From Parastagonospora avenae f. sp. tritici 18332-5 (lineage: Eukaryota; Ascomycota; Dothideomycetes; Pleosporales; Phaeosphaeriaceae), in NCBI GenBank assembly GCA_022559985.1, contig JAFJTR010000007.1:124001-188000 (forward strand): a DNA stretch of 64,000 nt, in the 5' to 3' direction. The notes under the pieces were generated by a model. It did not search any database, was not told the DNA's origin, and worked only from the letters and a program-made list of their open reading frames with translations. The position numbers and the translations under genes were made by a program. Below are positions 31,156-43,606 of the stretch, in pieces; the stretch's first letter is position 1; each line of letters starts with the position of its first letter.

Positions 31156-33220
31156 GATTGAAGTAAGAGGTATTCTATCAAGTCTGGTGCAGAAATGTAA
31201 CACGATTACCACAGGAAAGGAATGGGGCTTTAAAGTCGTCACTGCAGTCCTCTCAAAGGTACCCGACTCAAATAAGATGCTCGAGCTCCAAGAAGTCGCA
31301 GTGTTCAATGATGGCTAGCATCCAACCGTGATAATTAGTCCACCGTGTTAGCCAGAACCCGGCCGTGTCGATTAGTCCGGCCGGCTACACCTCCGTACGG
31401 CTCGCGCTCGCGTCCGGAAACAAACCAGTTGATATCACACTGTTTCATAACAACCTTGCTAAGTTGTTCACAGCCACGCTGTGTTATTGTTGTGGTTGAT
31501 GGATACCGAATCAGATAGCTCAGAAATGGTCCACATCGATGTACACCATCTCCACAGTATTACATTTGACCTGGCAATAGTACATAATGTTTAGCAAGGG
31601 TTACTAACGTCGACGCAGCTTACGCCCGATGATGTACCTCTATCTACACCCAAGCCTTCGCTAAGCATCAACTACTGCGAAACGCCCTGTAAGACAATAA
31701 AGTCTAATTCATCATCTCCTTATCCGCTAAATTCATCATCTCCTTATCCGCTAAATTCATATGATTAGCAGCTATTGCTCGAGTAAGTATATTTACGGCT
31801 GAAATGCTTCTCCCGAAGCATACCGTCTCAAACTTGACACGGACCTTCACTGGTACTAACTTCAACACTAACACGGCGACCTAGTGCTACAGCCATCGAA
31901 TTTAAGCACTTCATTGTATTACAAAGGTATGATGCAGATGAAGCGAAAAAAGGCGCCAGGTGTGCGGGTTTCGCATTCCTATCAAATCCTTTCTGCTTTG
32001 CGCACTGCTCTACACAACGCACTTAATGAACAGTGAAGCACGGGGCGTACAGGCATGGGAAAGAGCGCAATGTCAATTCCAACCACTGGCTCGATCAAAA
32101 ATTGAATGTTTTAGCTATACTCGAGCACATCGCTTGCACGGCTATTTGGAACATAAGAACAATTGCAGTGTCCGGCTAAAACACAGTCAGACAAACTATT
32201 TCTCCTTCTTTGATACTACACACACATCAAAAACGAAGCCCAACCATCCGAGTTTTCAAGCTGCTATCAGCACACGGCGCAAGGCTGAGCCCTCTGCGCC
32301 AAATACGAGGAGGCGCCCCCAAGCGAGCAGTCCACGTCACACATACCGCCACTGCAAGACACCTCCAAACCAGCAACGGACAGCGCCCCCAAACGTGTCC
32401 AAATACATACACAGCCTTCAAAACAATGTGCCCTCCCCCTCCACACCCACAACGTGGCAATTTCATATGGCCCACATCACAAGGCTGAACTCGCCGTGCA
32501 GCCCGCCCCACACCTTCAGCCCAAACAGTGAAGCTGTCGAGAATGCATCTTCATGCCCAATGCGAACATGTATTAGAACGACCCGTCCGTCCAAGACTCG
32601 TACTTGCTGTGCCCTGCGGTATTTTTTCTTCTTTGCTCGCAACGCGGACTGCGGAAAGACGTTCCGCTTATCTCATCTTACCTTCGAGCATGGCCCTGTT
32701 CACGTATCTCACCACCACCCTATGATGATTTGCATGCGTCTTGGTCATGGCGCGGTGTCTTCGTCCTCCTTGTACAGAGTCCTGATTTGCCAGCGACGCA
32801 GCCATCAACAACAGGCATTCTTCTTGGAACACTCTTGCTGAGGGCGCGAAACCTAGTCCTCTGGCGATGCGTTGGTCGTGTGCGCTGGCATACTGAGGCC
32901 GCCCTCTTAGCCTTGCAAGGCACCAAATGCCCTCGACACACGTGTAAATCTTCTGAACCAGGGTTTCACAAATGCAGGCAGCGGGGTATGACTCGACATT
33001 CGCCAGAGCCTCTGGATGCGCTGGCGACCAGCGCAGAGCCGCAGTTCGAGTATCGCAGTTGTGGACCGCGGTCCTGAGGTCCTGAATCCGAGTGGTCAAA
33101 TTTGCGGTTGTAACCAGGTTTGTGGTGCAGTTTCTTTGTTGTACTATCACTTTATTTTTGTTGTGCTAAAGCTAGATCGGAGATATCGCCGGGGGTATTC
33201 GAGCTTTTCTATGGTGAAGG
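31156..33220. other. 2-kb stretch without a supported gene
   Basis: Open frames on both strands (for example plus strand 31960-32841) have skewed composition and no domain. A 24-bp tandem repeat is at 31706-31760. The right end is the promoter side of the first C2H2 gene. Confidence 0.45.
31706..31760. repeat. 24-bp tandem repeat, 2.3 copies
   Basis: The unit AATTCATCATCTCCTTATCC plus GCTA is present twice without mismatch (31706-31729, 31730-31753), followed by the first seven bases of a third copy. Confidence 0.9.
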
Positions 33221-34196
33221 ATGGAATCGACCTACCAGCAATGGTACGAGCCCTTCGTCTCGGGCGGTGACGAGGTTTGTCGCAATATATACCCTCGCTC
33301 AAGGATGAAAAACTGATCGTGCTGTAGAAATATGAGTACGGTGACAGAGACGTTAATCCAGCTGGTCAACAACGAGACCAGAATACAAACGGTGACAAGG
33401 CATTACAATATCTCTACTTCGATCTGGCACCAAATCCCCTCACGATGCCAGACTTACCACCGTCTCTACATGCTGCCACGGAAAACTACCCAGTGGTGCC
33501 GACTTACGATCCGGTGATCTACGATGGCTTCGCCAACGCGTTAGCAGAGGACGATGAGGTGTATGATGGAGCCGCTGCCAGTGTGCCATTCTCTTTCCAT
33601 TACCGCAGTCTTCAGTCTCAACACATGTCTAACGAGCTTGATGCGTGGCTGGACGAAAGCTTTTCAGAAGCTTCTCTGTCTCAGAGAATAGATTCAGCAA
33701 TGGGAAGCGTTGATGGTCTCTCTGAGCTGGCAGATCCCGTGTTCGCGGCAGACGAAAAGGGTCATGATGGCGGTGATGATACCCGCTCCTTGCAATACCA
33801 TCGAATCCAAATGAAGAGTAGAGCAGAACTGAAAGAGATCGTCACCCCATCACCACTCTCACCAGAGACCACCCTAATAGAGTACGCAAACCCACCATCA
33901 TTTCTAAAGTCCACAGCTTACCTTTTCCCAGCGACGACAACCGCACACTATCCTGCCACCTCTGCCCCGAGAAACAATACACCGGCACATGGGCCCATCG
34001 AAATCTGAGTCGACACATGGAAACTACGCATACCCCTTATCTCGCGCCGGACGGCGTGAGACATATCCGTTGCAGCCATGACAAGTGCGACAAGACATTC
34101 AACCGCAAAGACGCCCGTTTGATCCATGAGAGGAAGAGTCATCCGGACTTGAATCGGTCGCCGCCGATGAAGCGGAAGAGATCTGAGGATCTGTAG
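33221..34196 (+). CDS. C2H2 zinc-finger protein, 290 aa (copy 1)
   Basis: Exons 33221-33274, 33328-33881 and 33932-34196; introns of 53 and 50 nt (donors GTTTGT and GTACGC, acceptors TGTAG and CCCAG). The N-terminal two thirds is acidic and disordered. Two zinc fingers lie at the C-terminus. The first is irregular (CHLC, then NLSRHMETTH; C-x2-C-x16-H-x4-H). The second is standard (RCSHDKCDKTFNRKDARL, HERKSH; C-x4-C-x12-H-x4-H). A basic tail (PPMKRKRSEDL) may be a nuclear signal. A sequence-specific transcription factor is likely; the targets are unknown. The zinc-finger frame is reached only by splicing intron 2. Confidence 0.85.
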
Positions 34197-37100
34197 TGAT
34201 ATATCGGGACAGTCGGCACTGTTCAAGCGAAGATGTCTTACTTCTATTTTTACTTATTTCTTTTTTACTTTTTTTGCGATCCTGGCGATAGGATTTTGGC
34301 GTTCGAAGGATGCATTGGGGCTTTCTGTCGGCGTCCATGATGATGTCTTCGAAAGAGTCGTGAAGCCATGATGTACATCATACGAGTTCTTTTGTTATGC
34401 TTTCATCCTCACAACTATTTAGTGTCGAGAATCCGGGGTCCCAAAAATAAAATAGACAACCATTGATCCGTGCAGTCTCGTTGATGTAAGCCGTGAAACA
34501 TGTCATACTGTTTCCCCACACACGGGATCGCTCACGCAGCAAGGGAACCAAATCGCGCTGCTGGGGCTAGTAGTGGTAACTGTCGTGAGCTCTCGTGACG
34601 CGTGTAAGAAGACCTCCGCGCGGTTACCACGCCCGGTGCTAATACGAACATGTCCGAACGTTTCGCAAGAGCTATCGACGAATCGTGGGACACTACCAGA
34701 GCCGCGGAGGGCCTTTAATTAGCTGGGTCCGGATACCGATAATGATGCACGCCTACTTTGCCACAATGAAGAGTCTTCGCCGTGTCCGACAGACGTGGAA
34801 GACCTCAGGACTGGTTGTCGGGTTTGGCCTCGAGGCTCACGGGAAATACGAGACCGATGGGAAAGGCTGGTGTGAATGGGATGAATATAGCTCGGCTATG
34901 AATCTAAGGAGCGATAGGTCATAATCCTTGACTTTGGAAGACATGAGGCTCAGCCGCGGGGCTGCGAAGCCGTTACCCATGGATCCGCCTTTGAATAAGC
35001 GCCATACCCTGCGCTGTGTGTTACGTCGCATCCCACGTCAACTAAAACTGACATTGCGCTAAGTGATGGTTGCTCCAGAAGTCCGATGCGTTTGTGGTTA
35101 GAGGCCTGGATTGTGGAGGTCTCAATCATGCGGACGCACGTAGTACATACAGCTTTTGCTACAGAGTAGGGAGCGATGATGAGGCAAACGTGATTACAGT
35201 GTAGCATTGTTTGGGTTTCCTCACCGCCGTTTCGCACGCAACGATTCGTCCTTTGATGCATTGCTGCAAGAGGTGCAGGGCGCAGATTGACTTCTTCGTG
35301 GTCTGCAAAGTTGGTCCCGGATCGACAAGCGAAGAGGCGTTGTCCGCCACGGTTCGAGAAGGTCAGTCAGTCCAATACAATGGAGGGCGCACATGTCAGA
35401 CAGCCCGTGCAACGCCATTGTTCCACTTCAAGTCTATTCCTGGCATATAGGTACTCTTCTGGCCGCGATGATCATGAAAACGTCCGTTTGAGGACTTGTT
35501 TTGACGGTCCATGTTGCTCAGTCTGAGTAGTGTGTGTATCTGCTTCGGTAGTGTGGAGAACGCCTTATTTGTCGTGACAAAAGTTGCGCACCTTCGGTTC
35601 ATCTTGTAAACGTTGTACCTGCAGGGCTGACCAATGTCATTCAAGCAGTGCTGGAATGTGCCAAGCTGCTGCTGCGACTGGGAATTGAGCTCCAGCCACT
35701 TAGAGACTACCAGATGCAGACGGTCAACTAGTAGGAACTAAGGCCATGAACGAGCTCATGCGGGCGGCCCTTACGCTCTGAAGCTCTGATGCAGTACCCG
35801 TCATGCGTACCCGTCGATGGGGAGTGACGACTTACCTGCTGTTTGGGAGAACTGTACCGCAGCTGTCGCTGAACACAAAATCTGAAGAACGCTGCGTGTT
35901 CAAGGGTTGCATGACATTTGTTTCACCTTAATTATCAATAGACTGAGAAGAAGCTCCCTGGGGCGGACAGCGATATCCGACTCCCAAGAAGGTAAGGAAC
36001 GGGCCGAGATTGGGTCGGCCCCCAGGTGTTAGGCGAAAGCTGGCCCCGAAGCAGACGCACATCCCGGGCGGTAACCGCATGGCCACGAGCGGGAAACAAA
36101 ATCATTATTTTCATCTGCAACTTTGCAGTAAAGCTCACCTTGTCTCTTTCTGGAGCCAATTACTTAAAGTGGGAGGGCCTTCGTTGGCCTCGCTTGCGCG
36201 CGTGCCGGTGCCAGTGTCTGAGAAGCCATCCATGGTGCTTTATATGGCACTCTCTGGTGAAGTTGAGAGTTCCAATAGTCGACCCCAGAGGACCTACTCG
36301 GCTACCTTATGGCCGAGACCACTGTGGGTCGACAGACCGTCGCTGGTGCAAGACCAGCGAAGCAGCAACAGCACGGCGCTGCCTCTCTGAGATTTGCGAG
36401 GGTCTACAAGATCTGCTCAGACGTGAGAAAGGCGGTAGTCCCGCGGTCTGAATTGATGATTCCACGAATATATCTTGAACTTCCAGTCCGTTCGAACTTG
36501 GTTGGGAGCAGAGCCATCTTCGCTATCGGTTGCGCGGGTGTGCCGAGAGGTATTGCAACGTGCGTACCCTGACTGTGGCTGTAAAGGCCACCCGGGGTCG
36601 TTGTTTCTATCTGAATATAGCTCGGAGGCTGCTGATTAGGCCGCAGCGGGAAGAGACAGTCCTGCCCGTGCTCTCTCGCATCTGCATGATGGCAAAAGTC
36701 GACTAAAGCTCATGAAGAATAGCGACGTGATATGACATGTCGTACCACTTGAATTGTGGTCATGATTGAGTCGATCCATGACACGGGCTCGTTCATTACC
36801 TGGAGAGTCGGCCATCATAACGGCCTAGGGCAGGAGTTGCTCGTCGTACAGCTGCAACATTTCAGGCGTGCCTTTGAGAAGAATCCGGCCAACTATTCGA
36901 AGCTTCTCTGTACCCTGGCACCATTCTATTTCTAAAACCCCACTGCTTGCCAGGTCCGTTAGCAGCGGCTTCTGGCTCTAAAGGTCGACAATAGCAGAGC
37001 CAATTTATTTATCTTCTTGATTTCCTTGACAATTGAGACAAAACACCCCCCCCCAAGTCCAGTCAGAGACATCCGCTTCTGTGAGTGTAGAAATAAGCTT

Positions 37101-37394
37101 AGCGTTACAAAGTGCTAACAATGTGTGTTGCTAGGGATCTATTCAGGTCGACATCTGAACTCGCCATCATTGCATTGCACTCCATATTTGTGGAAGGTTT
37201 CGATCTGCCTGTTCAAGATCGACTGATTGTTCACACTTTGTACTGTCAAAAGAACTATACATTCTTATAAACCCTGCCAGGCCTGACAAAGGGTATCTTT
37301 AGCCACAGTGACCAGGGATCCGAGTTCTGTGGCGCCATTGTAGAACCTTCGAAAGAACACAGACTGCAGCTCGCGTTGAAAGAGGTGAAGAACC
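34197..37394. other. 3.2-kb stretch without a recognisable gene
   Basis: Both strands are cut by frequent stops and no frame longer than about 140 codons shows domain features. A 10-bp poly-C tract is near 37046 and a TATAAA at 37266-37271 precedes the next gene. It could hold degraded repeat DNA, but I see no terminal repeats or transposase motifs. Confidence 0.45.
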
Positions 37395-38457
37395 ATGAGT
37401 GGTAGTTGGGGGCGTGTCGATCAAAGCATGAACCACTATTACACAGAGGAGAGCGCTAAGCAAGGGTGGCAGCAACAGCCGGACATAACCAGACAAGGAC
37501 GAGGTCAGAATTGGACTGGCGGCGCTGCAGGAACTGCTCAATGGGTAAATGCGGCACCGGTCGGGTATCAGTTAAGCACTCTTGGAGAAGGGTGGAATAT
37601 CGAAACCAAATATGGGTTTGACCACAGAGCTGTTCCAGACCACCAATATCCCCAGGTGGCGTCAGACTCGACACCTTCTGAGGTATCAGTGAATGGGAAT
37701 CTGCCGCAATCGCAAGGTCTCCTAGACAGATCAGGAATGTTGCTTGCGCCTGGGCCGGCTGGTGTACCCTACCAGTTCACACCCTATAACCCGAGGTTCG
37801 TATACCACCAGTCTGGTCGGCATTGTCGAAGTGTGAAAGAGATATCTAACAGATATTCAGTCCACGAGGTATGAGCCATAGTTATGGCGGAGTCTCAACG
37901 TCGCATATACCTCCTACCGGAGGTTTTGAAGGCTCAGGCAACTTCGCATCTGACCCAGGGTAAGTTCGCGTCTTGATAATGCGGGCTTTTGCTGATCTTT
38001 TGAAGCAGAGAATCCCAGGAGTTCTGGGGCGACCATTCCGCAGCACCTCACTCGCCATACTCGTACAGCTCATCCGGAATAGAGCCATACTCTCCGCCAC
38101 CTGGGCCTCTATTAGGCAACGTGAATGACAGCGTGGCTTGTCCTCAAGGTTGTGGAACAGTTTTGACCGGTGTTCATGCATTTGGAAACCTGACTCGCCA
38201 TCTAAAAACCAAAGGATGCTCGGCTTCCGGGAGAGCAAAAGTCGAGCACTTGTGCCAAGTACATGGCTGCGGCAGGAAGTACTCTCGATCGGACGGCTGT
38301 AAGTGGCACATCCATTTTCTTTCCAGTCTCTGAAGGCCATGTTGAATCCGACGTTGTTGAATAGTTCTGATTGCTGACCGTACTTCCCACAGTAAGAGTT
38401 CATATGCGGAGGCGACATGGTGCTGGCTCGCCACAAAAGCCCGGGCCGTCAAACTAA
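37395..38457 (+). CDS. C2H2 zinc-finger protein, 284 aa (copy 2)
   Basis: Exons 37395-37795, 37861-37959, 38009-38298 and 38393-38457. The joins are in phase 2, 2 and 1. Introns have branch CTAAC, CTGAT and CTGAC; the last (38299-38392) splits the second finger. Residues 1-190 are polar and disordered (Q/G/S/P/Y-rich). Finger 1 is irregular (CPQGCG, then NLTRHLKTKGC). Finger 2 becomes a perfect C2H2 only after splicing (CQVHGCGRKYSRSDGLRVH, then MRRRH). The architecture equals that of the gene at 33221. Probable transcription factor, targets unknown. A TATA box lies about 125 nt upstream of the ATG. Confidence 0.85.
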
Positions 38458-39304
38458 GGCCATGATGACGAGCCGCGATGGTAAAAAACGATTGCTACGA
38501 CAGCAGTTGCATGTTCTGCGCCTCTGATGGAATGGTGATCACGCCGTCGCTGTCGGGTCAAGTGCTGGCTTGGCGCCGAAGCTCATGTGAAACGATTTTT
38601 TTTTGTTGTTATAGACGGTCTTGTGCTGTATCGATGTTGATGTTCAGAAGTTGCGGACCCAACATTGGAATGCGGACCTAGGACACGTGCCATTGACACG
38701 CGTCGGGCGGTAGGCATATCGTATTGCAATGCGTTCCAATCGAAAGTCGAGACGCCTTGAGTGTTTGCGTTGAATTCTGATAAAGAGAGTAGCGCAAAAG
38801 AGCGACCTACTCACTTCAATAGCAGTGGACGGCGTCCACGGGTCTGATGTCGAGTGTCGAGTGGTGTGGTGTAGGAAGGCAAGTTGTGTCAAATTGCTGG
38901 AGCTAAACAGCCCGAAGTCATGCCTGCCCGCCACGTCACACTAGCTTCACAAACCGGGACAACTGAGCAGGAGTAACATGCTACATATCAGCATCTTCCA
39001 TGGCACATGGCAATCTTGAAGAGCCATCATAAATGTTGTTCAATTCATTTGCTATAGACAGTAAATGTCCCAATCTGCGAACCGCGGACCATGAGTATAT
39101 ACATCTTAGACATTAAGCATCAAGGCTCTGAGAGATAGATAAGGAAAAGTTATATGCGGCGTCGTCAGTGGTATAGCGTAACGTAGATGCTCAAGATGGA
39201 AAACAAGACGCCCAGAAATACACCACACTTTAGGAAAGTTGGACACGCATGCCCTAGTAGGGAATCATTAGCGATAGTAAAATTTGTGAAATGAAATCGA
39301 CTTC
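38458..39304. other. intergenic, nothing recognised
   Basis: 3' flanks of two convergent genes; includes a T-rich run near 38598. No gene seen. Confidence 0.5.
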
Positions 39305-41304
39305 TCAGATACTCGTGACTCGCCCGCCGGGTCCGGTGGATCTGTAGGGTCTCAAGTTGATGACTGACTCCAGTTCCCTCAGCATGTTGGTACTCGCGTC
39401 TCGCTGTTCACGTGCTGAAGCTTGTCGAACTCTGTCTTCTTGGATCTTCTGCATACGTTCTTCACGCGACATGGTGGCTCGCGTCTTGGGTATCGCAATC
39501 GCTTCGAAAACTTCGTCGTCGGAGTTGCTGCCCTGATCGCTCGATGGCGCACTCTGCTGGGGACTCAGTAAGTCTCCATTGAGGGCGCGTAGGGCATCGG
39601 ACGGACTGCCTTCATCAACGGCAGTCAGGCCACCTAAGCTTGGAACTGGCGAGCGCAAGCCACTGGATGCTTGGGAAATGCGACGCTCTTGGCGGTCTAT
39701 GTTGAGTACCAATGCAGTCTTGCCTGCCTCCCAGGCTTGCACGAGGCTCTTAATGTCGGCACCAATAGACTCGTATTGGGTCATCAAATGTCGCCCAAGT
39801 TCATGAACATCTTCTGTGTCTTCTAGACTTTTGTTCGTTTCTTCTCGAAGTACCTGCATCTTGGCCTGTAGACCTCTGATACCCTGTGACAGGCCTGACA
39901 GCTTACGGACCGAATTGCGCAATTTCTCCTTGCCAGGCGTAGGCGTGATGTGAGCTGGTGAGGGTATAATGAACTGCTCCTCTTCGGATAAAATGTTGTT
40001 CAATTTCTCGCTCCACTGTCCAGTCGGGCGAGCCAGACACTGCATGGAGTTTACCACAGTTGACCACCGAGCGAAGTCAGGCTTCCCACCGTCCGCCTCA
40101 AGAGCCAACAAGGAGCATAGATAGACGCGACGGAGGGTCGAAAGGCGATATTGCAGGGTACGCAGCGCCTTCAGGGTTTCGTGATCTTCGAATTCAGTCT
40201 CAGAGTAGCCCATAGCCGCTTCCTGCAGATCCGGGTTGCTGACATCGTATACGTCCAGATATTTCTCGAGATCATCTTCCAGAATCAGCCGCTTCAAGAC
40301 TCCACACTGCTCCACGAAGATTGGGACAGCGTCAGCAAAGGCGGCTCGCAGACTTCGCCGTAATCGCTGACAGCGACGAGACTGGCCCTTTTCTTCAATG
40401 CGCGAGATTGGTGGTAACGGACTGCTACTGCGGAGCGTTAGCGGGGCGGGGGGTATATAGGCAGGCTTCTACAGCCGAAGCGGCCACTTACAGTCTGTAG
40501 CCCCTTGAGACAAGCTCGACTTCTTGGATTAATGCGAGCGCAGATGACGTCGAAGCCTCGAAAGCTTGCAGGTTTGTGACCACGGCAGATGCGCCCTCAA
40601 CTGCCTCTTGTCTCAGATACTGCAGCCACTGTCGCCGTGTGTAACCATAGACGGCTGTGGCAACGGAAACAAGCACCAGGAAGACTAGCGACCATTTCCC
40701 TTTACTGATTTCCGGCTGGCGTCGCAACCAATGTACAAGCCACACCAGGGAAAATGCCGTCGTTCCTGTGAGTGCGGCTCCAGTAGGGCTTATCGTCGCA
40801 ACCTTGAATTCTTGTGGTCCAGGACCGCCAGGGGAAGCAAAGTTGGGGATGGTTGCGGTGCGTAGACCCTCCTGTCCCCCAAGGAGTTGAGAGGCGACTA
40901 CGAGGTAGCGAAAGTGTTCCAGGAATCGCTCGTTGTCCGCGCGGCCAAGACGTGAGTTGACTGCTTTCTATCAATGACGTTAGTGGATGCGCCTGGCTTG
41001 GACCATGTGATATCATACAGAGCATGCTGTGTGAATGCGGGAAATCGAGCCGTGGCGCTCATGGATTCGTATGGGGTCAGGCAGCTTGTTGCGTATCCTG
41101 GACTGCAGCGTAGAGGGTCCTCGTGGTGCGAAGCTGAATACCTCGGGTGAAGTCGATGCCGTGGGGGACGACGGGCGGGACGGTCCTCTACCTTCGCCTG
41201 GTGCTTCCGTTAGTTCCCGATGCATGGCGATGATAGTAGGCGCGAGGGCATGTACCTTCCAGAAACTCGGCCAGCGGCGAATCGTCGAGTATCACGTTCT
41301 CCAT
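39305..41304 (-). CDS. vezatin / Inp2-like myosin-binding membrane protein, 610 aa
   Basis: Exons on the minus strand are 41304-41256, 41203-41019, 40967-40492 and 40427-39305. Exon 1 encodes the short conserved start (ENVILDDSPLAEFLE), and intron 1 has branch ACTAACG. The protein has two adjacent membrane spans around residues 140-190 (GAALTGTTAFSLVWLVHWL and WSLVFLVLVSVATAVYGY). A helical domain with GVLKRLILEDDLEKYLDVYD follows, and later coiled coils. The order fits the fungal vezatin-like family, whose yeast member Inp2 links peroxisomes to the type V myosin Myo2. The C-terminus is polar with SREERMQKIQEDRVRQ. The family name comes from overall pattern and recall. Confidence 0.82.
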
Positions 41305-42462
41305 GCTGGCGCTACCTCATGGTGCGAGTTCGATGGTCCGTCGAGTGTGCGCTTCGGTGGGTCGCTCCTGCTCCTTATGGCTATTTGCGGTCGGGTTCAG
41401 GCAGCCCGTCGAGAGTTTATCCTGCAAAGAGCGTGGTCGTGAAGCGTCAATCGTGAATGAGGTTTGCGGTGAATGTGAAGGTGAGCGTGAAAGGGAGGGC
41501 ACACGGTGGTGACAAGTGACCCGGAGATGAGCTGCGGAGTTGTGGCCATGTGATTGGCGACAGGGGCGGCTTCACCCATCTGGGGCTCCTGTCACGGCAA
41601 GCGAGACCCCTCGGATGTTCGACGTCAAACAAAACAACCCATCCCTGTTTTATGGATACGCGCGCGTCAACGTCCAAGTGCCTCTGCAGCCTTGCCGTTG
41701 CTATCAAGAGGCTGACGGCGTACCTGCAGTCTGGAACTTTGTTCTGCATGCCACATCAGCCGTTGGTGGGGCATCACATGGATACTCTCGAATGAAACCA
41801 CTGGCACATCCGACGCCCCTTGCGAAGTCTCTCTGTACCTGAAAGATGGTGTGTGGACGTGCTGATGTGCTATGGGACAACTGCATCCTGTCGGTCTAAT
41901 CTTACCATCGTATTATACTCGTGATTTCGTTAATCTCCAGCATCTTCTGGCTGACAGCTCAGCGTTGAGGCCAACATACGGGTGCAGGATGAACCTGGCT
42001 TCTATGACACAGCATAGACCGTGTTCCACAAAATTGAGCCTTGGATTTCTGGGGCGGAGTCTCCCCTATCATGAGTCTAATTACGGTACTCACGAAGCGT
42101 AGCAATGCATTTCCATGGCATGTAGCGCACGGGCCCATGCCTAGCCACGTTTAGTTCTCCCGCGCCGGCGGCCTTCCAGTTCCACCTGTGGACCGCCATC
42201 ACTTCACCCCAGACAGTCTGCATATCGACACCGTTAATAATAACGCAAACAATTCTTAGGCGATAATTCGCGATCGACTTGCTCACCTTCGACGCACTTC
42301 GTCTTCGCGCTACCGACACAGCCGAACCAAACGCCAGTCAAGCTTCGCGAATTGCAACTACCTACCCGTGGACCGGTTCAACTCATCAATCGCCGGATAC
42401 TCCACTATCTGCCTTTGTCTTAGCGATTGAACAAGCCACTGTTCGGTCCTTTGCATCACACA
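41305..42462. other. divergent promoter region of the vezatin-like gene and EMC6
   Basis: About 1.16 kb between two divergent starts. Short frames on both strands, no domain seen. Confidence 0.5.
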
Positions 42463-42902
42463 ATGGCTGCACCTGCGCTTGTTGAAGAGCGTGAGCTCGC
42501 TATCAACCCCATAGTTGGCACGAGCGTACAACACAACAACCAGGTACGCTGCTACGATCCACACCACAACTGATACAGATCATTCGTGGTGCCATCGTCT
42601 GTTATCAAGCCATCTATAGAAACTCACACTTCCTACAGGTCATATCCAATATTCGCAATCTCACCGCATCGCTGTTCGGAGTCGCTGCAGGCACACTCGG
42701 CCTAGAGTCATATCCAGGCTTCATCTTCTACCTCCTAGGCACGCTAGTCGTTTCGATATTACTATTCGCCCTCAAAACAGATGGAAAGCCGGACGCATAC
42801 TTCTACCGACCACTGAGTGATCTGTGGTTAGGTGATGTGTTTGGAGGGCTTAGTGGCTTTGTGCTTACATGGACATTGTTCTATGGACTGGTACGGGCAT
42901 AG
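42463..42902 (+). CDS. EMC6: ER membrane protein complex subunit 6, 114 aa
   Basis: Exons 42463-42543 and 42639-42902. The acceptor at 42638 (TCCTACAG) is preferred over an earlier AG at 42578, because it gives a standard-length N-terminus and avoids a 35-nt intron. The protein shows the EMC6 layout: a short cytosolic start with ELAINP, the pair ASLFGVAAGTLGLESYPGF and FIFYLLGTLVVSILLFAL, then DLWLGDVFGGLSGFVLTWTL, LFYGLVRA at the end, i.e. three membrane spans. EMC inserts transmembrane domains into the ER. Length matches the family. Confidence 0.88.
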
Positions 42903-43606
42903 TCTCGCACGATTTGAAAGATGAGACATTTTGGAAGAGCCATATAGGTGGAGCGACGTGCGGTAGAGTGGCTGAAGCTTGTGAATGGATGTCTCTGCCC
43001 TGGGCGCGCGACCTGTTCCTATTATCAGGCGCAGCAAAAGGGCGAACAAGATAATATCTTTGTAACTCGGAGACCACAAAAGCTGTATGTATGCTGGTAG
43101 AAGATGTTGGCCTCATTCGCACGGCTGTGTATTTCACGGCAAGCTCACGTCGGGAATTTGGCATACAACAGAAGAGCGCATATCGCGCAGCGCCTGGCCT
43201 TTGATTAGAGTTGGTCAAAACATATTTGGCGCTTTTCGAAGAACGCTGAGTATTACGACATGTTCGCAACACTTTATACCGTAGATTTATGGCAGCGTCC
43301 GCACCTGCGTGAAATGAGAATCGGAACAGCTCTTCCAAATTACAAATTCCTCAAAGTGCCAAAATTTAGTCTCGTTGTGAACTAGCCAGTCAGCGTGGGA
43401 TTCACGCAGTTTACACACATGCCTTGGCTTTGTCGTCCGTGCTTGCTTAATTGATTCTTAGCGCGTAACTGACGCGCTTGCCCACCAGAATCGCGTCCCG
43501 CCTCCAGTGTTGCCTCAAATACCGCACAACATCGCTCTACAACCTTCTCACGTATCTTCGTCGTTGTCCGCTCCAGAAGCTTTCAATCGATTAATACTCA
43601 GTCAAC
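42903..43606. other. intergenic, PCNA promoter
   Basis: Contains the MCB-like cluster described separately. No gene seen. Confidence 0.5.
43462..43496. promoter_or_regulatory. MCB-like ACGCG cluster upstream of PCNA
   Basis: CGCGT at 43462-43466, ACGCG at 43472-43476 (an inverted pair, CGCGTAACTGACGCG) and CGCGT at 43492-43496, all within 150 bp of the PCNA start. ACGCGT-type elements bind MBF, the G1/S factor. Fungal replication genes commonly carry them. Confidence 0.6.

Noticed and set aside
31960..32841. 293-codon plus-strand open frame
   Set aside because: Composition is Thr/Pro/His-skewed, overlapping frames are open on both strands, and no domain or splice logic is seen; likely chance.
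34197..37394. Degenerate transposon in the gene desert
   Set aside because: I found no terminal repeats, transposase or reverse transcriptase motifs, or target duplications by eye.
42544..42578. 35-nt intron in EMC6
   Set aside because: It would keep the frame open but gives an abnormal N-terminus; the 95-nt intron ending at 42638 restores the family length and alignment.
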